A stretch of DNA of 64,000 bases, from positions 79,820-143,819 of the forward strand of contig NW_022098092.1 in assembly GCF_002288925.2 (NCBI RefSeq), given 5' to 3'. The stretch is from Delphinapterus leucas (taxonomy: Eukaryota > Chordata > Mammalia > Artiodactyla > Monodontidae). This document shows, piece after piece, positions 1-12,310 of this stretch (the first letter of the stretch is position 1; each line of letters opens with the position of its first letter). A model generated the notes under the pieces. It had not been told where the DNA came from and ran no database searches. It was given only the letters and a program-made list of their open reading frames with translations. The translations under genes were made by a program, and so were the position numbers.

Positions 1-361
1 GACTGAACCCTTAACCTGTGGGATATGATGCTATCTCCAGGTAGATAATGTCAGAGTTGAGCTGAATTGTAGGACACCCAGTTGGTATCCAAGAATTGCT
101 TATTATTGATGTGGAAACCGCCCCCACCACCACCACATTGGAATTGGGTGAAGAACATGTAATTAGTACCTTACAGGCAAAAATAACTTCAAAAATAATG
201 TTGATTTTGGTGGGTATAATAAAAATATGTGGTTATGTTTACAAATAGAGTTCTTATCTTTGAGAAATGTGTTCTGAAATATTATTGATGAAATGATATA
301 ATATGGAATTAGCGTACTTTAGCATATGCTAATGAAAGAGACGTAAGGGAGTTGTATTAAT
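1..361. other. Unassigned sequence at window start
   Basis: No open frame with coding character is visible. The first 130 bases have the look of an interspersed repeat end, but I cannot name a family. A short CCACCACCACCAC run lies near 124-136. Confidence 0.3.
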
Positions 362-790
362 TTTCTCAGCCTGCTCCAACAAAGTGCCACAAACTGTGTG
401 GCTTAAAACAACAGAAATTTATTGTCTCACAGTTTTGCGGGACCATGCTCCCTCTGAAACTCCAGGTAGAATCCTTCCTTGCCTCTCCCTACCTTCTGGA
501 TGTGGCCAGTGGTCCTTGTTCCTTGGCTTGCAGCTGCATCACTCCAGTCTCTGCTTCTCTTGTCACTTGGTGTTCCCCTGGGGTATCTTGACATGGTCTT
601 TCTGTGCTTGCCTGTGTCCAAATTTCCCTTTTATAAAGACACCAGTCATATTAGGACCTACCTTAATCACCTCATCTCAACTTGATTGAATCTGCAAAGT
701 TACTATTACCAAATAAGGTCATATTCTAAGTTATTGGAAATTAGGACTTCAACATATCTTTTTTGGGTGATGCAGTTCAACCCATAATAA
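362..790 (-). mobile_element. MLT1-type LTR (ERVL-MaLR), minus orientation
   Basis: Read on the minus strand, this follows the known MLT1 pattern. It opens near TATTATGGGTTGAACTGCA, passes a segment rich in 'ACACCAGTCATATTAGGACC'-type matches, and ends with a polyadenylation hexamer (TTTATT on the plus strand near 417) followed by the complement of GGCTTAAAACAACAG. The copy is diverged and shortened in the middle. MLT1 is an ancient non-coding LTR family shared by placental mammals. Confidence 0.72.
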
Positions 791-1389
791 GGTAATAGAT
801 GAAACAGCATTAGTGATTGTTGATGCTGGCTTGGCAATTCATTGTACAATTCATTCTACTTTTGTACATGCTGAACATTTTCCATAATAAAAAGCTTTAA
901 AAATCAGAATTACCAACAACAGAATTTCTAAAACAGCATTTCTCTTTTTCACCAACACAGGCATTCTGGAATACATTTACAGATGTGTAGTTCTGCCCCC
1001 ATGGTGGTGTTGTGTGTAATTCTCAGCATATAGCTCCCTCAATTCTCTGACTCTAGAAAACCTTATGAGACTGCAAATGCTTGTGACATTTTTATAGGAA
1101 TAATTTTGAATCTGACCACCTGTAGGATAAGGTGGGAAGGATATAGGTCTGGAAAGTTGGCTTGGGTTCAAAGATTTTGATGCTGCCTTTAGCCCTCACA
1201 CTATCCCTCCATCTAATCTATGGCTAATCCTTTAAAATCCCATTTTAGACATTCCTTCCCCCAAATTCTGGTCACCACTTGTACACCTTCCCAGCTTGCA
1301 CTTGCTACTATCTGAGGGTAGTTTGGATGTTGTTGTAAGCTCACATTTTCATCCATTTCTGTCTTGTGTTTTTGTTGTATAAATTATCA
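791..1389. other. Unassigned stretch
   Basis: There is no convincing gene. Bases about 840-900 (ending CATAATAAAAAGCTTTAAAAA) resemble the A-rich 3' tail of an old L1, but the match is too short to place firmly. Confidence 0.3.
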
Positions 1390-1548
1390 CACTTCTCCTT
1401 TTTTGTCTCTAATGCCAAACTGGGAGCTCCTTAAAGAAGTTAACTGTTTCTTTTCATTACCAGATCTGGAATGTTTTGTGGATCACATGCCTAGGATAGA
1501 GGCTGACATATTGTAGGTGCTTTTTAAGTATTTGATGAATGAATTAAA
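1390..1548 (+). repeat. L2 LINE 3' end fragment
   Basis: It has the typical L2 tail layout: 'gggagctccttaaag', then a block like 'attgtaggtgctttttaagt', then a terminal TGAATGAATT. The copy is old and diverged. L2 is inactive in placental mammals. Confidence 0.6.
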
Positions 1549-1559
1549 TAAGGAGCAGT

Positions 1560-2110
1560 CAATGCTTTTTGAAATAATAAGAGGAGTTCTATACAGTAAG
1601 AAGGTTAAATTCAGTGGGAAGTAATACTAGAAAGGTGAGAAACGGGTCAAAGGATCAAATTGAAGGTCAATAGCAATAGTCACTATTGAGTAAGGAGATC
1701 CTGAACTTGGATGTATTAATGATGGTGGTTAGAGACATCTTAGTGAAGAGATTCAAGGGAATTTGATGACTGACTAGACTTGGAATGCAGGGGAGAGAAG
1801 ATTCTGAGATGAAACTAAGAATTCATGGCAAAGGAGCTGAAGAAGTTATATAATTCAGAACTCGGAAACACAAAAAAGAGCTTGAAAGGAATGCACTGGA
1901 TTCGGATTTGAACAAGCTGAATTTGAAGAAAAATACTCAAATGAAGAGTCTAGCAGGCAGCTGGAAATACCTCTGTAAAGTGTTTTGAGGGTCAGGATAG
2001 TCATTCAGATAGGAGGTGTGGGAGTGGATGAAATCATCTAGGGAGAGAAGGTTGAAGAGAGACTCACAGAGTTTCATAAGCACCAAGGGAGGAGAATCTA
2101 GACCTAATGA
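1560..2110 (-). repeat. Diverged L2 LINE fragment, minus orientation
   Basis: Phrases such as 'gcaggcagctggaaatac' (near 1953) and 'catctagggagagaagg' (near 2036) match the reverse complement of the L2 ORF2/3' region as I remember it. Its decay rules out any function. The assignment rests on several short blocks. Confidence 0.45.
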
Positions 2111-2639
2111 CAGGAACTAGTCAGGGTGGTGGTCATTGGCAAGATCACCTGGTCTCTAAACTTCTGACCTAAGTCATAACCTTGTTCATGAGTTAGCTCA
2201 GGCCCAGGCTTGATTCTGGGAGAGAGCAAAAGTTGAACTGCACTTCAGGAGACATATCTTAGACCTACAGAAAACTTTAAGCAGACCATAAAGAACAGTT
2301 AGGATGTCCATAATCCAGGACTCATGTCCCCTTCATTGGGAAACATGACTGTTTTAAGTTATTAGTCCCGTTCTGGACTAAGGCATTGGCACTTGAAGTA
2401 GAGTTGAGGTGAGTTTCACAGTATTGGTATGGACCCTTGTAGCTATAATTACTTCCATTAAAAAATGAAAACTCCCCATGTCCTGTTTCTCTATTCTCCT
2501 TTAAACAGAACTTTTCAAAAGCATTTCTATACTTGATGTCTCCATGTTCTCACCTCCCATTGTTTCTTCTGTGCACTCCAGTGGGGCTTTCTTCCTTACT
2601 ATTCCATGAAAAGCAGTTATTAAATCCCAGACAGTCTCC
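2111..2639. other. Unassigned stretch
   Basis: It contains no ORF of note and no recognised repeat. It is probably old intron or intergenic sequence. Confidence 0.25.
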
Positions 2640-2813
2640 ATCTTGGCACAATCAGGGTTAAGTTTTTAATTCTTAAATTGTTTGACAAAGTTGATCATTG
2701 CCTCCTCACTGGAGTGCTTTCTTCCTTTGGCTTCTGGACCACCATACTCTTCTGCTTTTCTTCCTTTTCTTGCCCTCTAGTATTACAGTGCCTAAGTGAC
2801 TTTTTCAGTTCTT

Positions 2814-3093
2814 AAGTTTTTTTTTTTTTTGGCTGTGTTGGGTCTTTGTTGCTGCACGCAGGCTTTCTCTAGTTGCGGCAAGCGGGGGTTCTTTGTTGCG
2901 GCGCGCAGGCTTCTCATTGTGGTGGCTTCCCTTGTTGCGGAGCACGGGCTCCAGGTGCGCAGGCTCAGCAGTTGTGGCACACGGGCTTAGTTGCTCCTTA
3001 GAGCAACTAAGTTGATCTTCCTGGACCAGGACTCAAACCCATGTCCCCTGCATTGGCAGGCGGATTCTTAACCACTGCACCACCAGGGAAGCC
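2814..3093 (-). mobile_element. CHR-type tRNA-Glu-derived SINE, minus orientation
   Basis: The poly-T (poly-A tail) is at the left and the tRNA-derived head, reading CCAGGGAAGCCC on the plus strand, is at the right. The copy is flanked by CAGTTCTT at about 2806-2813 and 3094-3101, so it inserted into the L2. Such SINEs are moved by L1 machinery. Confidence 0.88.
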
Positions 3094-3850
3094 CAGTTCT
3101 TCAGCTTTAAATAAAACTTACCTACTGATGACTCCTAAACACCTGAACGTAGCTTTAACCTTTTCCAGAATAATCTAAAAATATCTCCAAAATAATACAT
3201 AAAACTGAATGTTTCAGTATCTTCTTCAGTGTCTCTTAAGGCATTTCAGCCATAACGAACATATCTGAAACAGAATAACCCCTGAGACTTGCCCTTTTCC
3301 TAGTCTTCTCCTTCTCAGTAGCTTGTGCCAGCATTCATCATTTTCAGGCTGGAAACCTAGGAGTGATCCCTAACTCTTTTATTCCCTCTCAGCACCCCAC
3401 ATACAGACCTCCAGCAATTTCAGTTCTGTTAGTATGTGATAAGGATGCAGTCACCATATACCTCTACCCCATTTCTCACCTACTTGACTACAGGAGCCTC
3501 CTAATCTTCCCTGCTCCCTGCTTCCACTTGTGCCCCAACAGTCTGTTCTCTACACAGTAGCCAACTTGAGTGAGCATGTAATTGCCTTGTGACTTCCCAT
3601 GATATTTAGAATAAAATTCCAGAGTCCTTACATGACCTGTGAGGCCTTATCTGACTTGCCTCTACCTATTCCTCCAATGTTATTTACTATTTTCTCTTTT
3701 GCTCGCTGCACTCTAGCCACACAGCCTCTTTGCTGTTCCTCAGAAGTCACCACACTTTCGTGTTTGCTGTTTTCTTTGCCCAGGAAGCTCTTGCTTCACA
3801 CATCCATATGGTTGTTTGTTTACTTATTGTCAGTCCATCCCTCCCTCATA

Positions 3851-3872
3851 CACACACACACACACACACACA
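3851..3872 (+). repeat. (CA)n microsatellite
   Basis: This is an uninterrupted CA dinucleotide run inside the L2 fragment. Confidence 0.95.
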
Positions 3873-4099
3873 ATACACATACACAAAACCAAGGTATAAG
3901 CTCCTCAAAGACCGGAACTCTGTCTTACTTATCACATTCTCTGCATTCCCTAGAACATTACCTAGTCCATAGTAGGCAGTTAATAAATATTTGTGAATGG
4001 AAAGGATGTCTCCAGCATATGCAAAGATAACGAAATAAGATAAAAACATGTAGTGCTCCAGAAACTGCATGCAGTTCAGCATACCTGGCAAGAAACCAG

Positions 4100-4335
4100 G
4101 GTAGGGAGATGAGTACCGAGGTGAATGAAGGTCAGATCATGAAACACCTTGTTGACCATGTTAAGTACTCAGGACCTTACTTATATACAAATCATTGAAG
4201 ATAAGTTGGAGGATCTTACAGAAGTTTGCAACATGGTAAGATGTGGATTTTAGAAAGATTACTGTGGCTACAGTGTAGAGACTAAATTGACAGCAAGATA
4301 TGAGGTGGGGAGACTAGTTAGGAGACTACGGTGGA
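4100..4335 (-). repeat. Diverged L2 fragment, minus orientation
   Basis: The order 'catgaaacaccttgttgacc', 'agaaagattactgtggctac', 'actagttaggagactacggt' matches the reverse complement of L2. It is old and non-coding. Confidence 0.42.
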
Positions 4336-4934
4336 ACAGTAAAGCATGAGAAACAGAGTACCATTTAGGTACCCGAGCCCAGTGCTCAGGGCTCTAGTAA
4401 AGTTGTTGGTTGTAAAACTGCAGTCTTTACATACAGACCTAAGGCAGGGTCTCTAACTTTGCCTTATAAACTACAATCCAAAATTTTGGAATCTTGCTAT
4501 CTTCTTCCCGGCTCGTGTAGTAACCTAGAACCAGTGACTGATGTTCACAGGGAAAGTACTCCATTTTTACCACTGCCTCCCACACTTCTGCCCAAATAAT
4601 GTTATTGAAATTTGGATCACTTAAGCAAGACTTAGATGGACAAGGAAATTGAAAGGTGTTGAACAGAAAATAAACTCCTCTTTCTGTTACAACAAATAGT
4701 AAAGATTAGAGAGCAGATAGGTTTTGTGATTGGCTAAGTGAAAAAGAGCTATTACACGAATGCACATTATGGGCTCTTCCAGAAGATGTGGTTCCTAATT
4801 TAATGAGTGATTTATTGATATTTATCTATATATGTATTTTAAAATGAGTGTTATTCTCACTTGCTCTGTTTGGCAAATATCAGTGCCTTAAAAAAAAATA
4901 GTAAAGATGGGTGCATATAAAATTAGAGAGGGTC
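4336..4934. other. Unassigned stretch
   Basis: There is no recognised repeat or coding signal. The right end (about 4919-4934) is the left copy of the target-site duplication of the next SINE. Confidence 0.25.
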
Positions 4935-5146
4935 GGGCTTTCCTGATGGCGCAGTGGTTGAGAGTCCGCCTGCCGATGCAGGGGACACGGGTTCGTGCCC
5001 CGGTCCAGGAAGATCCCACATGCCGCGGGGCGGCTGGGCCCGTGAGCCATGGCCGCTGAGCCTGCACGTCCGGAGTCTGTGCTCCGCAATGGGAGAGGCC
5101 ACAACAGTGAGAGGCCCACGTACCGCAAAAAAAAAAAAAAAAAAAA
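4935..5146 (+). mobile_element. Young CHR-type SINE
   Basis: This is a near-consensus short-form copy. It runs from the tRNA-Glu-like head (GGGCTTTCCTGATGGCGCAG) through CCGCCTGCCGATGCAGGGGA to a pure poly-A tail (5127-5146). The flanks AAAATTAGAGAGGGT (about 4919) and AAAATTAGAGACGGT (about 5143) are a good target-site duplication. Long pure poly-A and few mutations suggest a fairly recent insertion. Confidence 0.93.
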
Positions 5147-5780
5147 TTAGAGACGGTGTGTAGAGTGGGGGAAAAAAACCCCAAACCCTAGGGAAAGCAA
5201 TTTTTTAAAGTGGAAATAGAAAAAGTTACCCATGAAGGAAACTGAGAAGCTAACACTTGTAGAAGAAAAGAGAAAAGCAGAATATATTATGTTCACCAAG
5301 CAGAGAGAATCTGTATACAGGTGAGAAAGTGAATGTCAGATAGGAATCTCAAAATACAGTGAGTTGCAAAGGAGCCCTTTAAATGGTTACTCTAGCCCAG
5401 GAGAAAATGCCAAACTATATGTATACCTATTCCCTGACAGAATTTAATATTCAATGAATTGTGTCCTTACCCCATTTTAAAATTTATTGAATTTAATTCT
5501 GTTTTTTACCACCTTATCATGTTAGCCCTTTTTACCTTTTTATGTTCATTCTTGTCTTATTGATCTTTGACTCTTTTCTATGTCACTTGCATAGCATCTC
5601 CTGCTTGATGCATGAGCAAGGCTGCTTTCTTATCTTGCAACTTTTGGCTTCATGCCTACCTGTTGGCACCTCTGTAGATTAATTCAGTAATTACTTCCTG
5701 TTTGAACTGGCTCTGAAACCCTCCCATTGCTTGTATAATGTACTGTCCTGGAGGGCAACTTCTCATACAAGTGCTTGAAT

Positions 5781-5782
<2 letters not shown>

Positions 5783-5815
<33 letters not shown>
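5783..5815 (+). repeat. (TG)n microsatellite
   Basis: This is an uninterrupted TG dinucleotide run of about 33 bases. Confidence 0.95.
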
Positions 5816-5818
<3 letters not shown>

Positions 5819-6040
5819 AAATTAATATAAAAATAATTGAGATTATTTGACATTGTTCAAATTAGGTATATGTAAGTTATTAAGGAAGGTTAACAAAACA
5901 AACATTTTGTGTATAATTCAGATGCCATTAGGAGGATCTGTAGGTTAATGGGGCATGCTAATCTGCTTGCAGAGAACATTAGAGTAGAAAAGGAAAGTGA
6001 AAAATATTTAGATATAGATAAATATAATTACATGTATAGA

Positions 6041-6058
6041 ATATATATATATATATAT
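6041..6058 (+). repeat. (AT)n microsatellite
   Basis: This is a short pure AT run in AT-rich surroundings. Confidence 0.85.
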
Positions 6059-6484
6059 TTTAACACTGGTGAGTGCCTATAATAAGAGAAATGCACTCTG
6101 GAAACTCAGTCAAGAAAGGACCCAGTTAACTTTTGAACTGAATCTGAAGGATACAAAGGAATTTGGCATGAGGGAAAAGGGATGAAGACTTTCCAGATTA
6201 GGAATGATTACAGAAAGAAGAAAAATGTCATGAAGAAAATTTAGGATTCTATCATGGGCTTTGGACTCTGATCCCAGGCTGCCTTTTCCAATTCATGGCT
6301 CCCCTTTGAATCCCTCTTCTCCATTTTCCATTAGCCAATTCTTCTGATCACTCTTACACTCACCCTCTTTAAATGGGTTTGTTTAATCTTTTCTCCACTC
6401 TGTTGTTCTCAAATCCTATTGATTGTTTCTCTGTACCACTTAAATCTCCTGAATTTTTCTTCTTACTATTTTTGGCCATATACC

Positions 6485-6497
6485 AAGACCTTATTTA
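6485..6497. repeat. Left target-site duplication of the full-length L1
   Basis: AAGACCTTATTTA is identical to 14274-14286 at the other end of the L1. Confidence 0.9.
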
Positions 6498-6892
6498 TTT
6501 TTATTTTTTAATATCTTTATTGGGGTATAATTGCTTTACAATGGTGTGTTAGTTTCTGCTTTATAACAAAGTGAATCAGTTATACATATACATATGTTCC
6601 CATATCTCTTCCCTCTTGCGTCTCCCTCCCTCCCACCCTCCCTATCCCACCCCTCTAGGTGGTCACAAAGCACTGAGCTGATCTCCCTGTGCTATGCGGC
6701 TGCTTCCCACTAGCTATCTACCTTACGTTTGGTAGTGTATATATGTCCATGCCTCTCTCTCGCTTTGTCACAGCTTACCCTTCCCCCTCCCCATATCCTC
6801 AAGTCCATTCTCTAGTAGGTCTGTGTCTTTATTCCTATCTTACCCCTAGGTTCTTCATGACATTTTTTTTTCTTAAATGCCATATATATGTG

Positions 6893-9800
6893 TTAGCATA
6901 CGGTATTTGTCTTTCTTTTTCTGACTTCACTATGTATGACAGAATCTAGGTCTATCCACCTCATTACAAATAGCTCAATTTCATTTCTTTTTATGGCTGA
7001 GTAATATTCCATTGTATATATGTGCCACATCTTCTTTATCCATTCATCCGATGATGGACACTTAGGTTGTTTCCATCTCTGGGCTGTTGTAAATAGAGCT
7101 TCAATGAACATTTTGGTACATGACTCTTTTTGAATTATGGGTTTCTCAGGGTATATGCCCAGTAGTGGGATTGCTGGGTCATATGGTAGTTCTATTTGTA
7201 GTTTTTTAAGGAACCTCCATACTGTTCTCCATAGTGGCTGAACCAATTCACATTCCCACCAGCAGTGCAAGAGTGTTCCCTTTTCTCCACATACTCTCCA
7301 GCATTTATTGTTTCTAGATTTTTTGATGATGGCCATTCTGACTGGTGTGAGATGATATCTCATTGTAGTTTTGATTTGCATTTCTCTAATGATTAATGAT
7401 GTTTAGCATTCTTTCATGTGTTTGTTGGCAGTCTGTATATCTTCTTTGGAGAAATGTCTATTTAGGTTTTCTGCCCATTTTTGGATTGGGTTGTTTGTTT
7501 TTTTATTGAGCTGCATGAGCTGCTTGTAAATTTTGGAAATTAATCCTTTGTCAATTGCTTCATTTGCAAATATTTTCTCCCATTCTGAGGGTTGTCTTTT
7601 GGTCTTGTTTATGGTTTCCTTTGCTGTGCAAAAGCTTTGAAGTTTCATTAGGTCCCATTTGTTTATTTTTGTTTTTATTTCCATTTCTGTAGGAGGTGGA
7701 TCAGAAAGGATCTTGCTGTGATTTATGTCATAGAGTGTTCTGCCTATGTTTTCCTCTAAGAGTTTGATAGTTTCTGGCCTTACATTTAGGTCTTTAATCC
7801 ATTTTGAGCTTATTTTTGTGTATGGTGTTAGGGAGTGATCTAATCTCATACTTTCACATGTACCTGTCCAGTTTTCCCAGCACCACTTATTGAAGAGGCT
7901 GTCCTTTCTCCACTGTACATTCCTGCCTCCTTTATCAAACATAAGGTGACCATATGTGTGTGGGTTTATCTCTGGGCTTTCTATCCTGTTCCATTGATCT
8001 ATCTTTCTGTTTTTGTGCCAGTACCATATTGTCTTGATTACTGTAGCTTTGTAGTATAGTCTGAAGTCAGGGAGCCTGATTCCTCCAGCTGCGTTTTTCG
8101 TTCTCAAGATTGCTTTGGCTATTCGGGGTCTTTTGTGTTTCCATACAAATTGTGAAATTTTTAGTTCTAGTTCTGTGAAAAATGCCGGTGGTAGTTTGAT
8201 AGGGATTGCATTGAATCTGTAGATTGCTTTGGGTAGTAGAGTCATTTTCACAATGTTGATTCTTCCAATCCAAGAACATGGTATGTCTCTCCATCTATTT
8301 GTATCATCTTTAATTTCTTTCATCAGTGTCTTATAATTTTCTGCATACAGGTCTTTTGTCTCCTTAGGTAGGTTTATTCCTAGATATTTTATTCTTTTTG
8401 TTGCAATGGTAAATGGAAGTATTTTCTTGATTTCACTTTCATATTTTTCATCATTAGTGTATAGGAATGCCAGAGATTTCTGTGCATTAATTTTGTATGC
8501 TGCAGCTTACCAAATTCATTGATTAGCTCTAGTAGTTGTCTGGTAGCATCTTTAGGATTCTCTATGTATAGTATCATTTCATCTGCAAACAGTGACAGCT
8601 TTACTTCTTCTTTTCCGATTTGGATTCCTTTCATTTCCTTTTCCTCTCTGATTGCTGTGGCTAAAACTTCCAAAACTATGTTGAATAAGAGTGGTGAGAG
8701 TGGGCAACCTAGTCTTGTTCCTGATCTTAGTGGAAATGCTTTCAGTTTTTCACCATTGAGGACAATGTTGGCTGTGGGCTTGTCATATATGGCCTTTATT
8801 ATGTTGAGGAAAGTTCCCTCTATGCCTGGTTTCTGCAGGGTTTTTATCATAAATGGGTGTTGAATTTTGTCAAAAACTTTCTCTGCATCTATTGAGCTGA
8901 TCATATGGTTTTTCTCCTTCAATTTGTTAATATGGTATATCACATTGATTGATTTGCGTGTATTGAAGAATCCTTGCATTCCTGGAATAAACCCCACTTG
9001 ATCATGGTGTATGATCCTTTTAATGTGCTGTTGGATTCTGTTTGCTAGTATTTTGTTGAGGATTTTTGTATCTATGTTCATCAGTGATATTGGCCTGTAG
9101 TTTTCTTTCTTTGTGACATCCTTGTCTAGTTTTGATATCAACATGATGGTGGCCTCGTAGAATGAATTTGGGAGTGTTCCTCCCTCTGCTATATTTGGGA
9201 AGAGTTTGAGAAGGATAGGTATTAGCTCTTCTCTAAATGTTTGATAGAATTCGCCTGTGAAGCCATCTGGTCCTGGGCTTTTGTTTGTTGGAAGATTTTT
9301 AATCACAGTTTCAATTTCCTTGCTTGTGATTGGTCTGTTCATATTTTCTATTTCTTCCTGATTCAGTCTTGGCAGGTTGTGCATTTCTAAGAAGTTGTCC
9401 ATTTCTTCCAGGTTGTCCATTTTATTGGCATAGAGTTGCTTGTAGTAATCTCTCATGATCTTTTGTATTTCTGCAGTGTCAGTTGTTCCCTTTTTTCATT
9501 TCTAATTCTATTGATTTGAGTGTTCTCCCTTTTTTTCTTGATGAGTCTGGCTAATGGTTTATCAATTTTGTTTATCTTATCAAAGAACCAGCTTTTAGTT
9601 TTATTGATCTTTGCTATCGTTTCCTTCATTTCTTTTTCAGTTATTTCTGATCTGATTTTTATGATTTCTTTCCTTCTGCTAACTTTGGGGTTTTTTTGTT
9701 CTTCTTTCTCTAATTGCTTTAGGCGCAAGGTAAGGTTGTTTATTCGAGATGTTTCCTGTTTCTTAAGGTGGGATTGTATTGCTATAAACTTCCCTCTTAA

Positions 9801-10676
9801 CTGCTTTTGCTGCATCCCATAGGTTTTGGGTCGTTGTGTCTCCATTGTCATTTGTTTCTAGGTATTTTTTATTTCCTCTTTGATTTCTTCAGTGATCACT
9901 TTGTTATTAAGTAGTGTATTGTTTAGCCTCCATGTGTTTGTATTTTTTACAGATCTTTTCCTGTAATTGATATCTAGTCTCATAGCGTTGTGGTCGGAAA
10001 AGATACTTGATACAATTTCAATTTTGTTAAATTTACCAAGGCTTGATTTGTGTCCCAAGATATGATCTATCCTGGAGAATGTTCCATGAGCACTTGAGAA
10101 AAATGTGTATTCTTTTGTTTTTGGGTGGAGTGTCCTATAAATATCAATTAAGTCCATCTTGTTTAATGTATCATTTAAAGCTTGTGTTTCCTTATTTATT
10201 TTCATTTTGGATGATCTGTCCATTGGTGAAAGTGGGGTCTTAAAGTCCCCTACTATGAATGTGTTACTGTCGATTTCCCCTTTTATGGCTGTTAGTATTT
10301 GCCTTATGTACTGAGGTGCTCCTATGTTGGGTGCATAAACATTTACAATTGTTATATCTTCTTCTTGGATCAATCCCTTGATCAGTATGTAGTGTCCTTC
10401 TTTGTCTCTTCTAATAGTCTTTATTTTAAAGTCTATTTTGTCTGATATGAGAATTGCTATTCCAGCTTTCTTTTGGTTTCCATTTGCATGGAATATCTTT
10501 TTCCATCCCCTTACTTTCATTCTGTATTTGTCTCTAGGTCTGAAGTGGGTCTCTTGTAGGCAGCATATATATGGGTCTTGTTTTTGTATCCATTTAGCCA
10601 ATCTGTGTCTTTTGGTGGGAGCATTTAGTCCATTTACATTTAAGGTAATTATCGATATGTATGTTCCTATTCCCAT
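6893..10676 (-). pseudogene. L1 ORF2 (endonuclease-reverse transcriptase), inactivated
   Basis: ORF2 protein nicks target DNA and reverse transcribes L1 RNA. The start at 10676 opens MGIGTYISIITLNVNG, the usual APE-type endonuclease N-terminus, with QETH about 40 residues in. Collinear segments are 10676-9858 (endonuclease), 9851-9453 (linker), 9456-8389 (reverse transcriptase), 8323-7403 and 7381-6893 (Cys-rich C-terminus, with the CWW..C pattern). Frame arithmetic shows in-frame stops near 9857 and 7402, and frameshifts near 9455 and between 8389 and 8323. The reverse transcriptase active-site motif reads FADEM where L1 normally has FADD, so a catalytic aspartate is lost as well. The rest is well conserved, consistent with a moderately young dead copy. 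Confidence 0.92.
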
Positions 10677-10818
10677 TTTCTTAATTGTTTTGGGTTTGTT
10701 ATTGTAGGTCTTTTCCTTCTCTTGTGTTTCTTGCCTAGAGAAGCTCCTTTAGCATTTGTTGTAAAGCTGGTTTGGTGGTGCTGAACTCTCTCAACTTGTC
10801 TGTAAAGGTTTTAAGGTT

Positions 10819-11643
10819 TTAATTTTTTTTTAAGGTTTTAATTTCTCCATCAAATGTGAATGAGATCCTTGTTGGGTAGAGTAATCTTGGTTGCGGGTTT
10901 TTCTCCTTCATCACTTTAAATGTGTCCTGCCAGTCCCTTCTGGCTTGCAGAGTTTCTGCTGAAAGATCAGCTGGTAACCTTATAGGGATTCCATTGTGTG
11001 TTATTTGTTGTTTTTCCCTTGCTGCTTTTAATATGCTTTCTTTGTATTTAATTTTTGACAGTTTGATTAATATGTGTCTTGGCATATTTCTCCTTGGATT
11101 TATCCTGTATGGAACTCTGTGTGCTTCCTGGACTTGATTAACTATTTCCTTTCCCATATTAGGGAAGTTTTCAACTATAATCTCTTCAAATATTTTCTCA
11201 GTCCCTTTCTTTTTCTCTTCTTTTTCTGGAACCCCTATAATTCGAATGTTGGTGTGTTTAATGTTGTCCCAGAGGTCTCTGAGACTGTCCTCAGTTCTTT
11301 TCATTCCTTGTTGTTCTGCTCTGCAGTAGTTATTTCCACTATTTTATCTTCCAGGTCACTTAACCGTTCTTCTGCCTCAGTTATTCTGCTATTGATCCCA
11401 TCTAGAGTATTTTTAATTTCATTTACTGTGTGTTCATTGTTGTTTCTTTCATTTTTAGTTCTTCTAGGTCCTTGTTAAATGTTTCTTGCATTTTGTCTAT
11501 TCTATTTCCAAGATTTTGGATCATCTTTACTATGATTATTCTGAATTCTTTTTCAGGTAGACTGCCTATTTCCTCTTCATTTGTTAGGTTGGTGGGTTTT
11601 TTTCTTGCTCCTTCATCTTTTGTGTGTTTTTCTGTCTTCTCAT
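10819..11643 (-). pseudogene. L1 ORF1 (RNA-binding chaperone), frameshifted
   Basis: ORF1 protein coats L1 RNA as a trimer. The likely start is the ATG at 11643 (MRRQKNTQKMKEQ), which parallels the start of the third L1 in this window. The C-terminal 161 residues are open from 11304 to 10819. They hold the RRM-like stretch LWDNIKHTNIRIIGVPE and the C-terminal domain with RINPRRNMPRHILIK. The N-terminal coiled-coil half falls into other frames, with at least two frameshifts (one near 11430, one near 11305). ORF1 lies about 140 bp upstream of ORF2, as expected. Confidence 0.85.
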
Positions 11644-12192
11644 TTTGCTTATCTTACTGTGTTTGGAGTCTCCATTTTGCAGGCTGCAGGTTCGTAGTTC
11701 CCATTGTTTTTGGTGTCTGTCCCCAGTGGCTAAGTTTGGTTCAGTGGGTTGTGTAGGCTTCCTGGTGGAGGGGACTAGTGCCTGTGTTCTGGTGGATGAG
11801 GCTGGATCTTGTCTGTCTGGTGGGCAGGTCCACGTCTGGTGGTGTGTTTTGGGGTGTCTGTGGACTTATTATGATTTTAGGCAGTCTCTCTGCTAATGGG
11901 TGGGGTTGTGTTGCTGTTTTGCTAGTTGTTTGGCATAGGTTTTCCAGCACTGTAGCTTGCTGGTCGTTGAGTGAAGCTGGGTGCTGGCATTGAGATGGAG
12001 GTCTCTGGGAGATTTTCGCCATTTGATATTATGTGGAGCTGGGAGGTCTCTTGTTGACCAGTGTCCTGAAGTTGGCTGTCCCACCTCAGAGGCACAGCAG
12101 TGACTCCTGGATGCAGCACCAAGAGCCTTTCATCCAGACGGCTCAGAATAAAAGGGAGAAAAAGTAGAGAGAAAGAATTAGTAGAAGTAGGA

Positions 12193-12310
12193 AGAAAGCA
12201 AGAAAGAAAGAAAGGAAGGAAGGAAGGAAGAAGAAAAGAAGGAAAGAAGGAAAGAAAGGGAGGGAGGAAGGAAGGAAGGAATGAGGGAAGAAAGGAAAAA
12301 AGAAAGAAGG
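12193..12310 (+). repeat. GGAA/GAAA-rich simple repeat
   Basis: A purine tract of irregular AAGGAAGG and AAGAAAG units lies inside the L1 5' UTR. On the L1 sense strand it is a pyrimidine tract. Confidence 0.9.

Larger units (their letters stand above)
2640..4000 (+). repeat. L2 LINE 3' portion, split by a SINE
   Basis: The left part (2680-2813), with its 'gttgatcattgcctcctcac' phrase, and the right part (3095-4000) read continuously as the L2 3' half once the SINE at 2814-3093 is set aside. The landmarks 'tactgatgactcctaaacac', 'aaacctaggagtgatcccta' and 'ctgctccctgcttccacttg' follow in the expected order. The end is an L2 tail with 'catagtaggcagttaataaa'. Many small indels leave no reading frame. 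Confidence 0.65.
5147..6483. other. Unassigned stretch with simple repeats
   Basis: I see no gene, no KRAB or SCAN exon and no named repeat. Two microsatellites lie here: a (TG)n run and an (AT)n run. It ends at the left target-site copy of the full-length L1. Confidence 0.3.

Noticed and set aside
3599..4030. 143-codon open frame
   Set aside because: It crosses an L2 fragment and a CA microsatellite, and no protein family is recognisable.
4935..5010. tRNA gene candidates in SINE heads (also near 44680 and 63805)
   Set aside because: They are tRNA-derived SINE heads with poly-A tails and target duplications, and lack a foldable acceptor stem.
1..6483. Upstream KRAB or SCAN exons of the zinc-finger gene
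   Set aside because: Searched by eye on both strands for a KRAB-A or SCAN signature and found none. They probably lie outside the window, or the exon is a fragment.
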